Under the pieces are notes generated by a model. That model saw only the letters and a program-made list of their open reading frames with translations, had not been told where the DNA came from and did no database searches. Shown here one piece after another: positions 23,401 to 36,200 of a DNA stretch of 64,000 bases; position 1 is the first letter of the stretch; the number at the start of each line of letters is the position of its first letter. This stretch comes from Adiantum capillus-veneris (lineage: Eukaryota > Streptophyta > Polypodiopsida > Polypodiales > Pteridaceae). The stretch is from NCBI GenBank assembly GCA_014529385.2, contig CM043964.1:135533420-135597419 (forward strand). Reading direction: 5' to 3'. Both the position numbers and the translations under genes were made by a program.

Positions 23401-24311
23401 ACCTTTGAAATGGGAATTCCTAAAATGAATCTGTTACATGTGCTCTCTCATGTGTATATTGCTTGAGTATGCGTCGAAAATATGAAATGACTGTAGCATT
23501 TGGTCTAACCACATGACAAGTGATGTGAATGTGATAGTAACAAGATTTAGTAGATCAAAACATTCATGAAAAGATAAGCGTTGTTTGTATGTGATTGCTA
23601 AATAAGCTACAATGAGCATGATTTTCATCTAGGATCTCAACAGGGATAATGATGTGAATGTGATGTGAATCTTCAGTGACGTTTGTCTTTGTGCAAGTGC
23701 TGGATGTGTACAGTCTAATACATCAGTACTTGGAGTCAATGTCTATTGAGCTAGTTTTTGTCCTATTGCTGTTTTGCAAGCGTAATCGAGGGTGATTACA
23801 ATTCTTGCAAGAGGGGGAAATGTCTCAAATTTGTGACGTGGCATGGCCTACCTCGAAGATTTTGGCTGAGGGGATCAAAAGGGGGGGTTAGGGTTAAAAC
23901 CCTAACCCTACCCAACTTACAGAACCCGGCGGAGGGTCGTTCAAAAATAAAGTAAGGACCCAAATTTGCATAAGGCTGCTAACGTGGCACTGCTGTATGG
24001 ACGGTCCATGCTTTACGAGATTGCTTACGTGGCACCATACGAACGCACACGTTTTGTGCTGCAGACTCAGGGGCCCCAAATTTTAAAGTTATTGCTCTTG
24101 GACTCCATAGCTTTTCACAACAGGTGCTTTGGGCCAAAGGCCAATGTAAAATGTTTATAAGCAAAGACAAGGCCTCTCTTTGTGGCAAATTAGCTTGGAA
24201 GCACTGTGGAGAGAGGACCCTTGGACATTATACCTTTGTGCAACAATAATAAAGAAATACAAGAAGGGGTGCCAATCTTTGGGGCTAGTGCATCTGGAAG
24301 CAGAATTCTGA

Positions 24312-24366
<55 letters not shown>

Positions 24367-24667
24367 CTGCAACAACCCGGCTAATAGCTTCACGAACTAG
24401 TCGTATCAAAATTATGCACGCAGTTTTGGGTTCGCAATAAACCTTAGGATGCTTGCTCAACAACTTTCAGGCATGTTTGTGCTTATTGTTAATGTGCGTT
24501 GGAACAGCAGCCAGAACAATAGCAAAGCAACTCTCACCACCAGGTCCAAATAGGGTGCGTTAACCAATAGCAGACGAGCGACTGTGCAACACACCCTTGC
24601 GGCAGAAGCAAAGGAAAGGGGATTCTCATAGATTTAGGGTTTGCAAGAATAGAGAACAGGTCGTACA

Positions 24668-24715
<48 letters not shown>

Positions 24716-27700
24716 AGGGTGCTTGAGGATGGACCAACCAATTGATGTCGGGGATGGCAACATTTATGAAACCCCGCCTAAATCAAGAGCGACATTTAGG
24801 CAGAGGTTTCAAGAGAGCACACTATCGCAAGGTTCTGTGAGAGCAAAGAAACTTTCTAGAGTCAAAGATGAGTTAATGCATGAGAATGTACATGTGATGA
24901 TTAAGGCGGGGCTGAGCCTCTTGAGGGGTGACATTGAAAACGTGATGCATGCAAATGTGAAAACTTACAAAAAAGATATGTATCCAGATATGAGGAAATA
25001 ATTGGATAAAGAGATGCTTAGGAAGCGTGACGAGATGTACACCTCATTGAAGGTTGAAATGCAGACGATTGTGAGGGAAGAAGTGAATGTAATGGAATGT
25101 ATGATGCAAAAAAGATTAGAGGATGCACTTGCTATGTTTGAATCTTGGAAATAAAAAATGGAAGAATGCATGAATGAAAAGGATGCTGATCGAAGCACTT
25201 AAGGGAGGCCTTGTAGCTTGCAAATATACCCCCGCAAAGGAGGCAGAAAATCAACCCTCAATGATCAAGGAGCTCGAAAGCATTAAGGAGAGGTGAAAAC
25301 TGTACGAGAAGAGAAAGAGCAAAAGGCACGAACAACCTCTTCATGGGTGGAGCACCTATTCAAAACACAACAAAAGGTTGATAAAGCTGAAAATGGATCT
25401 AGGACGCAAAGAGAGGAAAAGATAAGATGCTTGAAGCCACACCGACATCGACTATCATTAACATGACAAATGAGGAGGAGCAAAAGAGAAAGACTAGAGC
25501 CCTTCCTGTGTGTGTTACAGGCATCAAAGACACTGGAAAAGTAGAAGAAGAAGTGCAAGATCTCTTGAAGCGCATGGGTATTTGTGAACCCCCACACATG
25601 TGCTTGGAGAGTTGGCAAGAAGGGAAGTGGTGAGAAAGGAAGGCCCAAGGAAAGAGCACTCATTATACGTTTCCCTACACTGCAAGCTAGGGAGGAATTC
25701 CTCAAGAAGAGAACAACACTCAAGCAAACTGGGATATTTTTGGGTGATGACCTCACTCTTACACAGGTAGCACACATGCAAGAGTTGATGCCAGAGATCA
25801 AGGCGGCGAGGGAGAAAAGGAAATTTGATTTCTACAGGGGAGGGAAGTAGTGGTGTTGGAAAAACGCACTGCATGATGGTGCGAGACCTATGGGACCAAC
25901 CTTAAAATGGCAGCATGGAATTGTAACGGATCAATGAAGCTAGATGTAGGCGCATTTGAGAATAGCGTTAAGGGAAGAGACATATCGGAAACGCATCAGA
26001 CTCTTGGCGGCACATTACCTAGAGTGACGGGATACCGTTGGGAGACTACTTGTAGGCAGGAAGTGAGATCACGCATAGAGGACGGGGGTCAAGAGGTGTG
26101 GCAGTCCTATTCAAGGAGGAGCTGCAACCCCTCATTCGTATTGTTCGGATGGATAAGCAGGCTAGATATATGTGGGTCAGAGTGAGAGAGGAGATAGGGA
26201 GGCCACTCTACATTGCAATATGCTATTTTTTTCCCAGCACATCTCATTATGCATCGCCCAAGGGGGAGTCACTCTACATGATATTGGATGAGGACATATG
26301 GGAGTTCTCTAGGGATGGAAAAACAATTCTAAATGAATTATTGGATTTTTAAGTGAGAGGATTTTCTTGGTTGGGACACTAAGAAAAATAATTCTAAATG
26401 AATTATTGGAATTTAAGTGAGGGTTTTTCTCACTGAAGACATCCGAGTACTGATATTTCTAGTGTGTCATTCAGAGTAAGGACGGGAGCATTCTGAACGG
26501 GAATATCTGTAAGGCCACCAGGAACAAGTACTTCTAATGCGGATGGGTGACATGGAGCTTCGGGAAGAAGTATTCAACCCTCTGAGAAGAGAGATCTCTA
26601 ATGTGTCATTGGATGGGTGACATAGAGCATCACGAAGGAGATTGTATCGTAAGTTCGATAGGAAAGAACTAGGTGGGGGAATTCTTGATGCGTCACAAGG
26701 TGGGCGACGAGGGCATCGGAAAGGGAATATTGCACAGTCGGGAGGAAATTCCGAACTGTGTTAGAATTGTGCACAAGGATGAGCAAGCACTTGAATAAAG
26801 ATGGGTTCATAGGAAACTTTGAGGAAAAATAGATGCTTTCTAGTAAAGCGGGTTGCTTTTTGAGAAAGCAGATGCTTTCCCTGGAGGAAGTCTATGTTTG
26901 CATTGCATCTGTGCATGTGGTAGCATCCAGGGACGCTGGGAAGTGGTGTGTAAGCATTGTTTTCAGCTAATAAGGTTTTATTGAGTTTTTCGGAGGTTTA
27001 GACCATTAAAAAAAAAAAAAAACCCTTAAAAGTAAAAGAAGAGCAAAAATAACCCAGCACTGCCTTTCTATAGCAGCATACGATCTCTCTCTCCTTCCTT
27101 CTGGTTGATGGCGCAAGCCGAGCGAGGTGGCCCCTATTCCTGCTGGCTGCCAAGAGCATCAAAAGCAGGTTCACCTTCACTCACAAAAAGTAGAAAAAGG
27201 CCAGCGCTAGCAAGAAGGGGAGGCTGCTGCAGATTTCAGCCGTGAAGATGCCGCCGTAGGTGATGCCCATGGCTGCCCCGAGTGTACCAGATGTCGCCAA
27301 GGCCTAGTGCGCAAGTTGCATCACGAAGAAGTTCCTACGGAGAAAGTTTCTATCGCAACAAGCTGCTGTTTTTCTCTGTTTTCAGCCCATAAACGATGAG
27401 GATGGGCCTAATTTACGAGAAGCAACCCGAGAACACACCTCTTCCTTGTGTAGGTGAAACCAGCCCGTAGGGTGGTAGACTTTGGCTTTCACCCGAAACT
27501 TTACTTTAGACTTCAGGACACAGAGAAACTTTGCAAATAAAAACCTGTAACGGGAATTGACACTTCAAACACACTCCTTGGAAGCTAGAGCGCTACCAAG
27601 CAGACGCCGACACCTGTTGGCCCCAAAGACTGGCACCCCTTTTGGTATTTCTTTATTCTTAGTGCAAAGAAACGATTCCGATCGTTTTCACCCAACTCCC

Positions 27701-30700
27701 ACCAAGCTGTCCGGACCTGTCCATGGCTGTAATCACAGGTTTTTGACCCAATTTCGCCAGCATAACGGCGCGAAATCCCTGTAGGTCAAAAGTACACGCC
27801 TAGGACGCTTTTCCCCGCATTGTGGAAGCTTTATGGTGAGCTGCAGGTCAATTTCAGCGTGCTGTAATTTTCTGTTTTGCCACTGTTAGGTGCGTACAGC
27901 CCTATACACGCATCCCAAGGCCTTTCGGAGGCTCCCGCTGCGATCCCCTGCAGTTTAGGTGCGAAACCCTAAACCTCCAGAAAAACACAAGCTGTCTGGA
28001 CCTGTCCATGGCTGGAATCACAGGTTTTTGACCCAATTTCGCCAGTATAACGGCACGAAATCCCTGTGGGTCAATGGTACATGCCTAGGACGCTCTAGGT
28101 CAATTTCAGCGTGCTGTAATTTTCTGTTTTGCCACTGTTAGGTGCCTACAGCCCTGTACATGCATCCCAAGGCCTTTTCGAGGCTCCGCTGGCGATCCCC
28201 CGCAGTTTAAGTGCGAAACCCTAAACCTGCAGAAAAACACAGCAGGCTGTAATTCTCTGTTTTGGACCGTTTCGAGCGGAGCGAACACGTCTACGTGTGT
28301 CTCAGATGCTTCCACACGCAATGGGACAACTCCCCTTCGAATCGGACGTGTTTTCACGTGAGAAAACTCTCTGATACGTCCTCGTGACAATAATTAACAG
28401 TTGCCACATCCTCGTGACAGTAGGATTGGAAGAGAGGATCCTCTGTGTTGAGATCTCTTCCGGGGAATCGCTTTTTGAGAACTGAGTTGCGTTTCGAGCG
28501 TCGATACTTTCAAGGTAACAATTTTCATGTTATGATCTCAGAGTATTTGTTTGCAAGTGTACTTCCTCTTTGCGAGGGAGTAGGAGCAAAGGAAGGCATG
28601 AGTCTCTGCAGAAGAAAGTGCTCGGAGGAACTAGAGCCAGATCAGCCCAAGAGTTTCATACCCGAGTTTGGGTAGCAGGTCCAAGGATGTGAGAGTGGTA
28701 GACTCGAGTTGTGATCCGGAAGTTGAGGATTCTCAAAGAAGGACTTCACGACCAAGAAAGCAGAGCTGTTCTGCAAGGACTCTAGGAATCGAGTGGGAAA
28801 AGAGTTCCAGGGATACTATGCCGTGAGTCTGGAAGGTGAGATCCAGATGCGAGAACCTAGATTCTTGCAGATTCGGTATAGGAAAGGGAAGTTCCTTGGA
28901 AAAGGGTTTTGCCCTAGGAATAAAAAGCTGAGGCTTCCAGGAACAAAACCATCGCTTCATATTCTAGAACGACTTAATATGTTCGGTTCAAGTGCTTGTA
29001 TAAACTTCTCCTCCGTAATAAAGATACTATCACGGGGGGGGGACTAGTCCATCTTCTGGTCCCAGTATTGTGTCGATCTTCTCACTCTCTATTTCTTTCG
29101 CTCTCTCTATAGCCTCTGGCTTCAGTATTAAGTTTTAAATTCTAATTATCCGAGAACATTTGATATTATTATGCACTCTCGCTTGTGATAGTGGTATTAG
29201 AGCATTGTCTCCTCTTTTTCTATGTAAAGGTGGTCGACTTTAGGAAGATATGGAAAGAAGCTATGACAAGTGAAGAGAGAAGTGAGCAGACGGAACCCTA
29301 AACCTTGCAGGAAAAGTTCGCAGAGTTGGGAAAAACTTTCTTCTTTCTCTTTGCATGAAGTGGATAGACAAGACTTGGGAATCTCTGAGAAGGCGACAAG
29401 AGCATGATGCTCAAGAACCTAGAGAATCCGAGGAGCGAAATGCTCAAGATACTTCAGAACCCATAAAATATCCATGAACATCAATCCTGAACCATAGCCA
29501 AGAATCCCGTCATTCTGGGAAGGATATGAAGAACTTCTCTAGACCTTAGAACACTTCAGCGAAGTTTGATACTTGTGACGGAAGGGAAGATGTCCCGAAA
29601 GCTACCGCTGTGATTCGACAGTTTGAAGTTGCGTTTGTAAAGAGCAATTTCTCATATGCGTCGAAGGTGAGGCATGTGACCAAACACCTCAAGGGGATTG
29701 CAAGTACTTGGTGATATACCAAAGCTCTGCAAGGAACTTACAACAAGACTTGGATTCAATTCAAGGCTGAATTTTTGACAAATTTTTTTCCCTCTACACC
29801 TTGAGGAAGGTATTGGAGAAGATTGGGATTGGTTTGCCCAATAGGAGGACACGCGAGTCACACATTACGAGGACATGTATCGGTTCACTCTTGCCAAGGT
29901 GGCTCTCTGTGGAAGAAAAGATGAAGAAATTCAAACTTTTACCTGAACTTTGTAAACGCATCCGCAAGATATTTTGCAGCAGACAGAGGAGTCAGCAATA
30001 CACGTTGGAAGTGTAGACCTCAGTGTACATAGAATCTAATCCCTGCAATGGTAAGGGAACCGTTGAACACAGAAACAACGAATTTTTGTTACCTCTCCTC
30101 GAAGGATACATTGTTATCCGAAGAAAGTTTTGGAGTGTAGGATTCAAACTAAATCATAAGATTTTGAACCGAAGACTCTCAAACTTTAAGTGAGAGGGCA
30201 AGTCTCTGATCAAAATTACATCTTTGAGGAAATCGTATAGTGTGTTTTCTTTTTTGCACAAGAGATGCATATTTCTAACCAAGACGATCGCTCTCGAGTG
30301 TTTATGAGAGTAGGATCGAGTTGGAACATTGTTCTATGCGATGAACTGGGTTGCTAAACCATCCCGAAGGTCAATAATTGATCTGGTATCCAGTAGTTCT
30401 CTCTTAGATTTCGTGCAACTGCGGGTAGGACATTACGAAGAAATCATTCCGAGTTTTCAAGAAAAGAAAATCTTTTATCAAGCTTGAGTACCCTATGAGC
30501 CTACACCCTTACCCGGTAAAGGAAGATATGATAGTGCTTTTCACACAAGTGAATGAACACTCTCTTTATGAGGGAAGGAGCAAGAGACGGCTATGGCTTG
30601 TGCTTTGGAACCAAGTCGACAAGTCGAGGAATCATTTGGTTGAACGTGTTCGCTTTGAGAATCTTACGAAAGGAAGGAAATCTTCCAAATTCACAAAACC

Positions 30701-33128
30701 TATAACACAACATGAGTATAATGTACACTTTTGGGTACATGGATAACGCTTGAAGATGCAGACCTTGTTGTCAAGGTGAGTCGACTACCGGTCAAATTTT
30801 TTTTTCTACTACATAGAAAGAGATGAGCCAACTTCCTTTCAGAAAGTGAATTGGTATTTGTGACACCTCTCTCGAGCGCCTTTTTGCGGCAATGATATTC
30901 CGACACGAGAATCTCTATTTGAGACATGATCTGTAGCTTTGAGTTTCTCTATTGAGAAGGGTATTCTGATGGTCGATGATCATCAAGTACGTTACGTGGA
31001 CTGACCACTAAAGTAGCAAGTTATGGTTATAGCATACGCTTCTCCATAAGTAGGTCAAGTACCATTGGCGTATATACTGCTAGTATGAACCTAAACTATT
31101 TTGTTCGTGCATGTAATGATCGGCCAACTGTTCCAAGACGAAAAGACAGACCTTAACCACATATGGGAGAACATCCTTGAGATCCAAAGTGGGTTTGCTG
31201 TATTGTGAACCAAGTTTAACATACGTTCAGAAAATGCTATGGCTAGAATCGTATCTGCCTAAGATTTTGCAAGCCGTCATTGATGCTTGCAAGGTGAATC
31301 TTTTTTCTAATGGTCTCCGCAAGGAAGACACGCTAATGGGCGTCAAGACTGTTGGGTTAAAGGCCTAAATAACCCCTTTTTGTACATTTTTATACTTTGT
31401 CCAGGTTCATAATATGAACCTGGACACATTTTTTAAAGGTCACTTGTAATAAAAGTGGGAAAACCCAAAACTCACTTATTGAGTTTTCCCCAAAAACGTG
31501 AGCTCTCTCCCTCTCCCTCTTCGTTCTGCTAGCGCTTCCCTTCTGCAGCACAGTGCCTTCGCTTCAAGCCTCAAGGCCTGCACATCTTCGCGTGCTCTAT
31601 CACTTGCACACACTGCCGCGCGCTCATCAACTGGTATCAGAGCCCAATTAGGGTTTGCTCCCAAACTTGCAAACATTGATTTTTAGCCAAGGAGGTCAAC
31701 TTCCACGCGAGATTTTGCAATTTCATCGCCAAAGGCCTCTGTATGGTTTGAGACAATCATCACGGCAGTGGTATAAGAAGTTTGACACTTTTATGCTGTC
31801 TCAAGGCTTTAAACGCAGCCATGGAGATCATTGTTTATATATGAAAACGGATGAAGATGGTAGTCCCATCATACTTGTTCTCTATGTTGATGACATGCTG
31901 CTTGCCGGGAAACATAAGACTAGTCTCGATGCTCTGAAACATAAGCTAAATTCAACATTTGCTATGAAGGATTTGGGTGATGCAGAGCATATTTTGGGCA
32001 TGCGTATTAAAAGAGATAGAAAGCTGAAATTGCTGTTTTTATCTCAAGAAAGGTACATCGCAAAAGTACTTGACAGGTTTAATATGGCTGATGCTAAGCC
32101 TCTTGGAGTACCTTTACCTCCATACACTAAGCTTAGCAAAGCAGATTGCCCAAAGGATGAGGTGGCATTGAAAGCAATGAAGGGAATCCCTTATGCATCA
32201 GCTTGTGGTTCTCTTATGTATGCTATGGTTGCCACTCGTCCCGACATCATAGTTACCAGGAACGGGAACGCGGAACAAAATGCCATTCCCTGTTACGGGT
32301 ACTCACGTTTGAAACACGGAACGGGGATTCGGAACGGGAACTTGGAATGGGAACGGGAAACGGAGACCTGAAAACGGCCATTCCCTGTTACTATGCCCGA
32401 CATTGCTTATGCAGTGGGAGTTGTTAGTCGATACATGTCGAATCCTGGCAAAGCGCATTGGGAAGCTGTCAAATGCATTCTGAGATATTTGAAAGGTACA
32501 CAATTAAAGTGTATCTGTTATGGCAAAAGTGACTTAAAGTTGCAGGGATATTGTGATGCAGACATGGCAGGTGACATGGATACTAGGAAATCTACCAGTG
32601 GATATATATTTGCCATCATTGGTGGTGCAGTCTTTTGGTGTTCTAGGTTACAGAAAATTGTGGCATTGAGTACTACTGAGGCTGAATATAATTCAGCCAC
32701 AGAGGCTTCAAAAGAGGCCATTTGGTTGGGCGGACTTGCAAAAGAACTTGGCATGCCTGCTTATACACCCGTGTTGGGTTGTGATAGCCAGAGTGCTGTC
32801 TATTTAGCAAAAAATGCCATGTTTCATGTTCGTACCAAACACATAGATGTGCGGTACCACTTCATACGACAGGTATTGGAGGATGGTCTAGTCAGCTTGA
32901 CTAAGATCTAGGGTTGTTCTCGTCCGTCGGAGGGAACGAGGCGTACGGTGGCGTCCCGTCCGGTCAAGGCGTCCGTTGTGTCCGGTGGTTTTTTAGTACG
33001 TTTGACCAGTTTTTTAGTCCGTTGACTGTGCTTTTTTTTGGGAGGTTTTTGGGTTACCTTTTGGCATAGGATCCCTCCCACCTAGCCTAGGATCCCCCTC
33101 CCCCCACCTCCCACATGCCCTGAGCCTC

Positions 33129-33221
<93 letters not shown>

Positions 33222-36200
33222 TGCTTTGGATTCCATTAGACTCTTCTCTCTCTTCCTCTCCCTCTCCCTCTCTCTCATTGCTTTGGTCCTTCACCTTGGA
33301 TTCCATTAGGCTCCTCTCTCTCTCTCTCTCTCTCATCCATCCTCTCATCTAACTCTCTCTTGTTCAAGGGCAAGTATCTACACTCTAACTCTATATATGG
33401 ATGCCCTCTTTCTGTTCTTCTCCATTATGTTCAAACTCAAGGCTCAAGCTCACGAGTCATTCTCAAGCTCTCTCATGAGTCATGAGAGATTGCTCAATGG
33501 CTCAATGAATCCAGGATAAGCCCAGATTCACCCTTAAAGGAAAGTGCAAGGTATAGACCCATGGTAGTCACCCACAAGACAATATAACCATCAGCTCCAT
33601 CATGCATAGTATTGACTAAATACCACGACATCCCCACTGTGATAATCAATTGTCTAATTGTCCCAAGTGTAAAATCTAGGGTTAAGAATTGCATGTTTTT
33701 ATTTTTGAACGTACGTAACCATGTCATACGACATAAAATTTTCTAGTTCGATGAGTACCTACGCCTTCGTACGTGGACAAAACGTACATGACGGTACGAG
33801 ACCACCCTGCTAAGATCCATACACAGGATAACCCTGCAGATTTTCTCACCAAGAGTCTTGCTAAGGCTCAACATGAGCATTGCATACAGCTGGTGGGAGT
33901 TGGTTAACTTAAAGGCGTCATTTATGCCTTTAAGTGGGAGGTTGTTGGGTTAAAGGTCTGAATAACCCCTTTTTGTACATTTTTATACTTTGTCTAGGTT
34001 CAATATGAACCTAGACACATTTTTTAAAGGTCACTTATAATAAAAGTGGGAAAACCCAAAACTCACTTATTGAGTTTTCCCCAAAAACGTGAGCTCTCTC
34101 CCTCTCCTCTTCGTTCTGCTAGCGCTTCCCTTCTGCAGCACAGTGCCTCCGCTTCAAGCCTCAAGGCCTGCACATCTTCGCGTGCTCTGTCACTTGCACA
34201 CACGGCCGCGCGCTCATCAAGGACAACACCGTTGGTGGTAACACCCGTTGTAGGAAATTGCGGAAAGTAGTGTCGCAGTGCACAAGGGATCTTCGGATCG
34301 GAATAGTCGGCCTACCTTGAGCAAAGGCCCAAAACAAGAACTTTCTACTACTAGTGCAATGACAGACTCTATTTACCAAAGGAAGCCATGCTCACATGAG
34401 ATCAATACTCTATGATTTGGACATTCCCTTTGCGGAAGGAATACAAGAGGTTTAATACCCTCAAGGCTAATAGGGCATGATTACGTGCAAGAATATATAT
34501 CTAGATTGATTTCTAGAAAGATTATTCTTCTCGAGCTTGAGAAGACGGAATCGAGTTAATAGATTCTCAGACAAGGGAACTTCCGATCTGTTGGAAAGAC
34601 GCGAATGACGAGTTCGTACGTGGCTCGTAAGTTTGATGATTGGTGAAGAATATCCTCGAGGTACTAGAAGAATATTGAATCTTTGAATTTTTGTGTAATT
34701 TAATTTTTAAGTTCTCTTTTGAGAAAGGACCAGCTCAACTCACCATTGAGCAAGATTTGGAACTCTTCCGGTTTCTCCCCGGGCAGTTTAGTTGGACCTC
34801 TACAGTTGAGGACAACTATTTATAAGTGAGAGGGATGTTGCTAAAATGGCATTATCTTACAAAAAAATAATTCCATGTGAACTATTCGATTTTTTAAGTG
34901 AGGGTTTTCTCGCTTGGGACGCTAGGAAAAATAATTCTAAATGAATTATTGGAATTTTAAGTGAGAGGGTTTTTCTCACTGGAGACATCCGAGTACAAAT
35001 ATTTCTAGTGCGTCATTCAGAGTAACGACGGGAGCATTGTGTACGGGAATATTTGTAAGGCCACAAGGAACGGGTACTTCTGATGCGTCACATCGGATGG
35101 GTAACAGGGAGCATCGGGAAGAAGTATTCGACCATCCGAGAACGGACATCTCTGATGCGTCATAGGATAGATGACATAGAGCATCACAAAGGAGATTGTA
35201 CCATAAGTTCGGTAGGAAAGAACTAGGTGGGAGTATTCTTGATGCGTCACAAGGTGGGTGACGGGGGCATCGGAAAGGGATTCCATAGGCGGGAGGAAAT
35301 TCCGAACTGTGTTATAATTGTGCACAAGGATGAGCAAGCACTTGAATGAAGATGGGTCTAGAGGAAACTTTGAGGAAAAATAGATGCTTTTTGAGAAAGC
35401 GGGTTGCTTTTCGGGAAAGCAGATGCTTTCCCGCGAGGAAGTCTAAGTCTGCATTGCATCTGTGCATGTTGTAGCATCCAAGGACGCGTGGAAAGTCCTG
35501 TGTAAGCATTGTTTTCAGCTTATAAGGTTTTATTGAGTTTTTGGGCAGGTTGAGGCCATTTTAAAAAAAAGGACCGGTCGTCCACTTAATAACTGGGCAG
35601 CCACCCTTAAAGTAAAAGAAGAGAAAAAATAACCCAGCGCTGCCTTTCTATAGCAGCGTAAGATCTCTCTCTCCTGCCTTCTCGCTAATGGCACAAGCAA
35701 ATCCTTCTCTCCCTCTCTCTGGTGCCCCTCTCCTTCCCCTATTCCTACCGGGCGAGGTGGCTGCCGGGAGCATCAAAAGCATGTTCACCTTCACTCACAA
35801 AAAACAGAAAGGCCAGCGCTAGCAAGAAGGGGAGGCTGCTGCAGATTTCAGCCATGAAGATGCCGTCGCCGGTGATGCCCATGGCTGCCCCGAGTGTACT
35901 AGATGTCGCCAAGGCCTAGTGCGCAAGTTCGATCGTGAAGAAGTGCCTATGGAGAAAGTTTCTATCGTGACAAGTTGCTGTTTCTCTCAGTTCTCAGCCC
36001 ATAAACGACGAGGACGGGGCTGATTTATGAGAAGGAACCTAGGAACACACCTCTTCCATGTGTACGATTGGAAGAGAGGATCGTCTGTCTTGAGATATCT
36101 TCAGGGAATTGCTTTTCGAGAACTGAGTTGCGTTTCGAGCGTCGAGACTTTGAAGGTAACGATTTCTGAGAGTATTTGTTTGCAGTTGTTCTTCCTCGTC

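Larger units (their letters stand above)
31350..34219 (+). mobile_element. internally deleted copia element with two small insertions
   Basis: LTRs at 31350-31629 and 33943-34219 both begin TGTTGGGTTAAAGG and end GCGCGCTCATCA. Flanks are AAGAC and AGGAC, one mismatch. A primer site lies at 31632. The coding part jumps from the leader straight to the second half of reverse transcriptase near 31725; gag, protease, integrase and the first half of reverse transcriptase are deleted. Two insertions with 8-bp duplications sit in the remaining pol (32248-32395 and 32909-33809). Confidence 0.9.

Noticed and set aside
23887-23911. Interstitial telomere
   Set aside because: Only about three inverted TTAGGG-like units inside an LTR; the plant-type TTTAGGG array is absent.
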